From positions 597,540 to 661,539 of the forward strand of contig NZ_BBVD01000005.1 of NCBI RefSeq assembly GCF_000964545.1: a stretch of 64,000 nt of DNA. Reading direction: 5' to 3'. The translations under genes and the position numbers were made by a program. Source of the DNA: Comamonas thiooxydans. Its GTDB lineage: Bacteria > Pseudomonadota > Gammaproteobacteria > Burkholderiales > Burkholderiaceae_C. Shown here in pieces: positions 61,778 to 64,000 of the stretch; position 1 is the stretch's first letter; the number at the start of each line of letters is the position of its first letter. The notes below the pieces were generated by a model. It worked only from the letters and a program-made list of their open reading frames with translations. It was not told where the DNA came from and did not search any database.

Positions 61778-63676
61778 TTACTGTGGACGCGGCACCTTGA
61801 TCTGGACCTTGAAGGTCTTCTTCAACTGTTCATAGTAGGCCATGACTTCAGCCATGGAAGACCACTGCGTGAACTGCGCCTTTTGCTGCTCCAGCACCTG
61901 AGCATCTTGCGCAGGACGCTGGGCAATGCGATTGACCTTGATCACGGCATAACCTGCATTGCCAAGATCGACACCCTCCCACGCGGGCAGGTCATTCGTG
62001 GGCGCTCGCAATGCCGCATCCAGCACTTCACGCGGCAGATCCCTGGCTTGATCGCGACCCACCTCGACAGCCGCGGGCAGTTGAGCTGCTTCAGGCTTGG
62101 CCTTCCATTCGGCCATCTTGGCCTTGCCTTCCTGCTTGGCCAGCTCTGCGGACTGGTGCGCCACATACAGCTGCTTGAGCTTCTCCCCCACTTCATCCAT
62201 GGACTGGGTGTGCGCAGGAGCATAGCTCAGCACACGACCAGCCACCAGGTTGCTGGGGGCCAGCTCCACTGCGTCGGTATTGCGCTTGTTCTCCAGAGAG
62301 TCTGCGGAGAACAGTGCCTCAAGGAAGCGCTTGTTGGCCAGAGGACCTTGCGCATCAGGGGCTGGCTCACGCGTCACGTTCTCGACCTTGTGAATGCTCA
62401 GCTTGAACTTCTCGGCCACAGGCTTGAGGCTTTCGGACTGCTCGTAAACGGCGTTGGAGAAGGCTTCGGCCGCCTCTGCAAACTTGCGCTGAGCCTGTTG
62501 TTGCTTGAGATCTGCTTCCAGCTTGGGGCGCATTTCCTCGAACGAGGGCACCTTGGGCTGCTTGATGCCGGTCAGCTCGATGATGTGAAAGCCAAAGTCA
62601 GACTCGACCACATCGCTGATGTCGCCCTGCTTCATCTTGAAAACGGCTTCTTCAAATGGCTTGACCATGGCCTCGCGGCCAAAGTAACCCAGATCACCAC
62701 CATTGGCAGCAGAGCCGGGATCCTGCGAGTTGGCCTTGGCTACCTGGGCAAAGCTCTTGGGATCTTTGCGTACCTGGGCTAGCAATTGCTCAGCCTTGGC
62801 CTTGGCTTTTTCACGCTCTGCAGCCGGAAGATCCTTGGCCGCATTGATCAGGATATGGCTGGCACGACGCTCTTCGGGACCAGCAAGACGGGCAGCATTT
62901 TCCTTGTAATAGGTGCGCAGGTCGTCTTCGCTCAGAACAATGCCTTGCTGTACAGCGGCCAGGTCCAATTGGACATACTCCACCGTTGCTGCCTCTGGCT
63001 GTTTGAACTGGTTGGTGTGTGCTTCATAGAAAGCCTTGAGCTCGGCCTCCGTGGGCTGGACCTTGCCTGCAAAGGCACTGGCATCAAACCGGGCAACTTG
63101 AATTTCTCGGCGCTGATACAGGGCGTCCATGGCCTGCTGCAACTGCGCGGCAGTCGTGAAGCTGGTCGAAGAGACGGAACCCAGTACCTGATTGAGTGCC
63201 AGTTCACGACGCAGATTGGCTTCAAACCCTTCGGGAGTCATGCCCTGCGAACCTACCAAAGCCTTGTAGGCTTCCGCATCCAGCGAGCCATCGGGCTTTT
63301 GCAAGGACGCAATCGCGGGGATTTCACGCAAGGTACGCACCAACTGTGCATCGGGCGTTGCTAGGTGCATCTTGGCAGCAGCTGCTGCCAGCACGCGATC
63401 ACGCACCAGCTTCTCCAGCGTGGCATAGCGCGCCTCTGGCGAGTCGAGCAGCTTGGCATCCATGGTCGGATTCTGCGCACGCAGGCGGTCGCTTTCAGCC
63501 CTGTGAGCGTTGTCCCAGTCCTGCTGGGTGATGTCATGCCCATCCACGCGGGCCACAGTCTGGCTGGACTCGGTGAAGTAGTTCTGGTTGACTCCGACAA
63601 AAATGAAAGAGGGAATGATCAGCAAGAACAACAAGATCATCACGAACTTGGAATGCTTGCGGATGGATTCGAACAT
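61778..63676 (-). CDS. ppiD: Peptidylprolyl isomerase PpiD (SurA-N / parvulin family)
   Basis: A 632-residue inner-membrane-anchored periplasmic chaperone: one N-terminal membrane helix (KFVMILLFLLIIPSFIFVGV), a SurA-like N-domain (VDGHDITQQDWDNAHRAESDRLRAQNP), a parvulin domain (RRASHILINA... NGGDLGYFGREAMVKPFEEAVF... VVESDFGFHIIELTGI) and a long C-terminal helical region. It helps fold outer-membrane and secreted proteins leaving the Sec translocon. ATG 63676 has GAAAGA upstream; a TTG two codons earlier is possible. Confidence 0.94.
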   Translation of the reverse strand: MFESIRKHSKFVMILLFLLIIPSFIFVGVNQNYFTESSQTVARVDGHDITQQDWDNAHRAESDRLRAQNPTMDAKLLDSPEARYATLEKLVRDRVLAAAAAKMHLATPDAQLVRTLREIPAIASLQKPDGSLDAEAYKALVGSQGMTPEGFEANLRRELALNQVLGSVSSTSFTTAAQLQQAMDALYQRREIQVARFDASAFAGKVQPTEAELKAFYEAHTNQFKQPEAATVEYVQLDLAAVQQGIVLSEDDLRTYYKENAARLAGPEERRASHILINAAKDLPAAEREKAKAKAEQLLAQVRKDPKSFAQVAKANSQDPGSAANGGDLGYFGREAMVKPFEEAVFKMKQGDISDVVESDFGFHIIELTGIKQPKVPSFEEMRPKLEADLKQQQAQRKFAEAAEAFSNAVYEQSESLKPVAEKFKLSIHKVENVTREPAPDAQGPLANKRFLEALFSADSLENKRNTDAVELAPSNLVAGRVLSYAPAHTQSMDEVGEKLKQLYVAHQSAELAKQEGKAKMAEWKAKPEAAQLPAAVEVGRDQARDLPREVLDAALRAPTNDLPAWEGVDLGNAGYAVIKVNRIAQRPAQDAQVLEQQKAQFTQWSSMAEVMAYYEQLKKTFKVQIKVPRPQ

Positions 63677-64000
63677 GGTCAATCTTTCTGCGGCAGCAAA
63701 AATAAAGGCGAACTTGCGTTCGCCTCATTAACAATGGTGAAAGCCGTGCGACCCGCTGCGCCACCGACCGGGCCTCTACAGGGCACTGATGCTCTACAGA
63801 ACTGCCATCCAACCTCCACCAACAGGGTTAGGCTAATCCTGTCCATTCTAACTGCCAGCTTTTCCATTGCCGCTGTCTAGCCAGGGCATCTTGCATAGAA
63901 ATACCCCGAACAACCGTCACCTCCGGTAGCAATAAACGCCAAAACGCAAGGGAGGCTTAGAGCTCTCCAAGCCTCCTTTGCGCTTTAGTGGCGGGTACTG
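63677..64000. other. Right-edge gap
   Basis: No gene recognised. A leftward terminator lies at 63695-63725, and a stem GGAGGCTT/AAGCCTCC at about 63952-63979, so the gene transcribed toward ppiD probably ends beyond or near the edge. Confidence 0.5.
63695..63725 (-). terminator. Leftward terminator upstream of ppiD
   Basis: AGGCGAAC (63706-63713) and GTTCGCCT (63718-63725) pair around TTGC; read leftward a TTTATTTTT tract follows. It would end a transcript coming from the right, before ppiD. Confidence 0.75.

Overview
The window looks like the chromosome of a Comamonas-type betaproteobacterium (order Burkholderiales). Grounds: GC-rich coding sequence, housekeeping proteins of betaproteobacterial type (purL, map, glnD, psd, a second-type infA, ppiD), ergothioneine genes, and an intergenic repeat of a kind I associate with Comamonadaceae. 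The genus is an inference.

Layout. (1) 1-1000: 3' end of a U32-type (RlhA-like) protein and its terminator. (2) 1.2-26.7 kb: a catabolic island. Its left end encodes an HSL-family hydrolase, a Baeyer-Villiger-type monooxygenase and two divergent SDRs. The middle is a long leftward operon read from a TetR gene at 18.9 kb: SDR, acyl-CoA carboxylase beta, acyl-CoA dehydrogenase, enoyl-CoA hydratase, biotin-containing carboxylase alpha, second acyl-CoA dehydrogenase, beta-keto acid cleavage enzyme, acyl-CoA ligase, dienoyl-CoA-reductase-like SDR, acyl-CoA ligase. Its core resembles the acyclic terpene utilisation (atu) set. To the right, an AraC-type regulator is divergent from a second operon: SCPx-type thiolase, two half-size MaoC-type hydratases, SDR, acyl-CoA dehydrogenase, acyl-CoA ligase, enoyl-CoA hydratase. 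Together these could activate, dehydrogenate, carboxylate, hydrate and cleave a branched or cyclic (isoprenoid-like) acid or ketone; the substrate is unknown. (3) 26.8-35.2 kb: 3'-5' exonuclease, diguanylate cyclase, metY, egtB/egtD, OmpW, DUF808 membrane protein, small Ala/Lys-rich protein.

(4) 35.2-43.4 kb: a five-gene leftward operon: SWIM zinc-finger protein, DUF5691 protein, MoxR-type AAA ATPase, DUF5682 protein, vWA protein. This chaperone-like but functionally uncharacterised system is the most interesting part of the window. Its DUF5682 gene appears to carry an in-frame insertion of a dispersed repeat. (5) 43.4-45.2 kb: accessory patch with an XRE repressor, an operator/promoter and a small hypothetical protein. 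(6) 45.2-55.2 kb: purL, map, glnD, a small protein, psd, infA with a hairpin-rich leader, tRNA-Pro. (7) 55.2-61.8 kb: tRNA-fMet, a CsbD-like stress protein, small ORFs, a His-rich lipoprotein, a TetR / sulfide-quinone-reductase-like / DUF1641 operon with a 30-bp palindrome at the TetR start, and two tRNA-His copies. (8) 61.8-63.7 kb: ppiD.

No CRISPR array, insertion sequence, rRNA or integrase was seen. Start codons were chosen from Shine-Dalgarno spacing and overlaps; several genes in the catabolic operons are joined by ATGA or TGATG overlaps, which suggests translational coupling.
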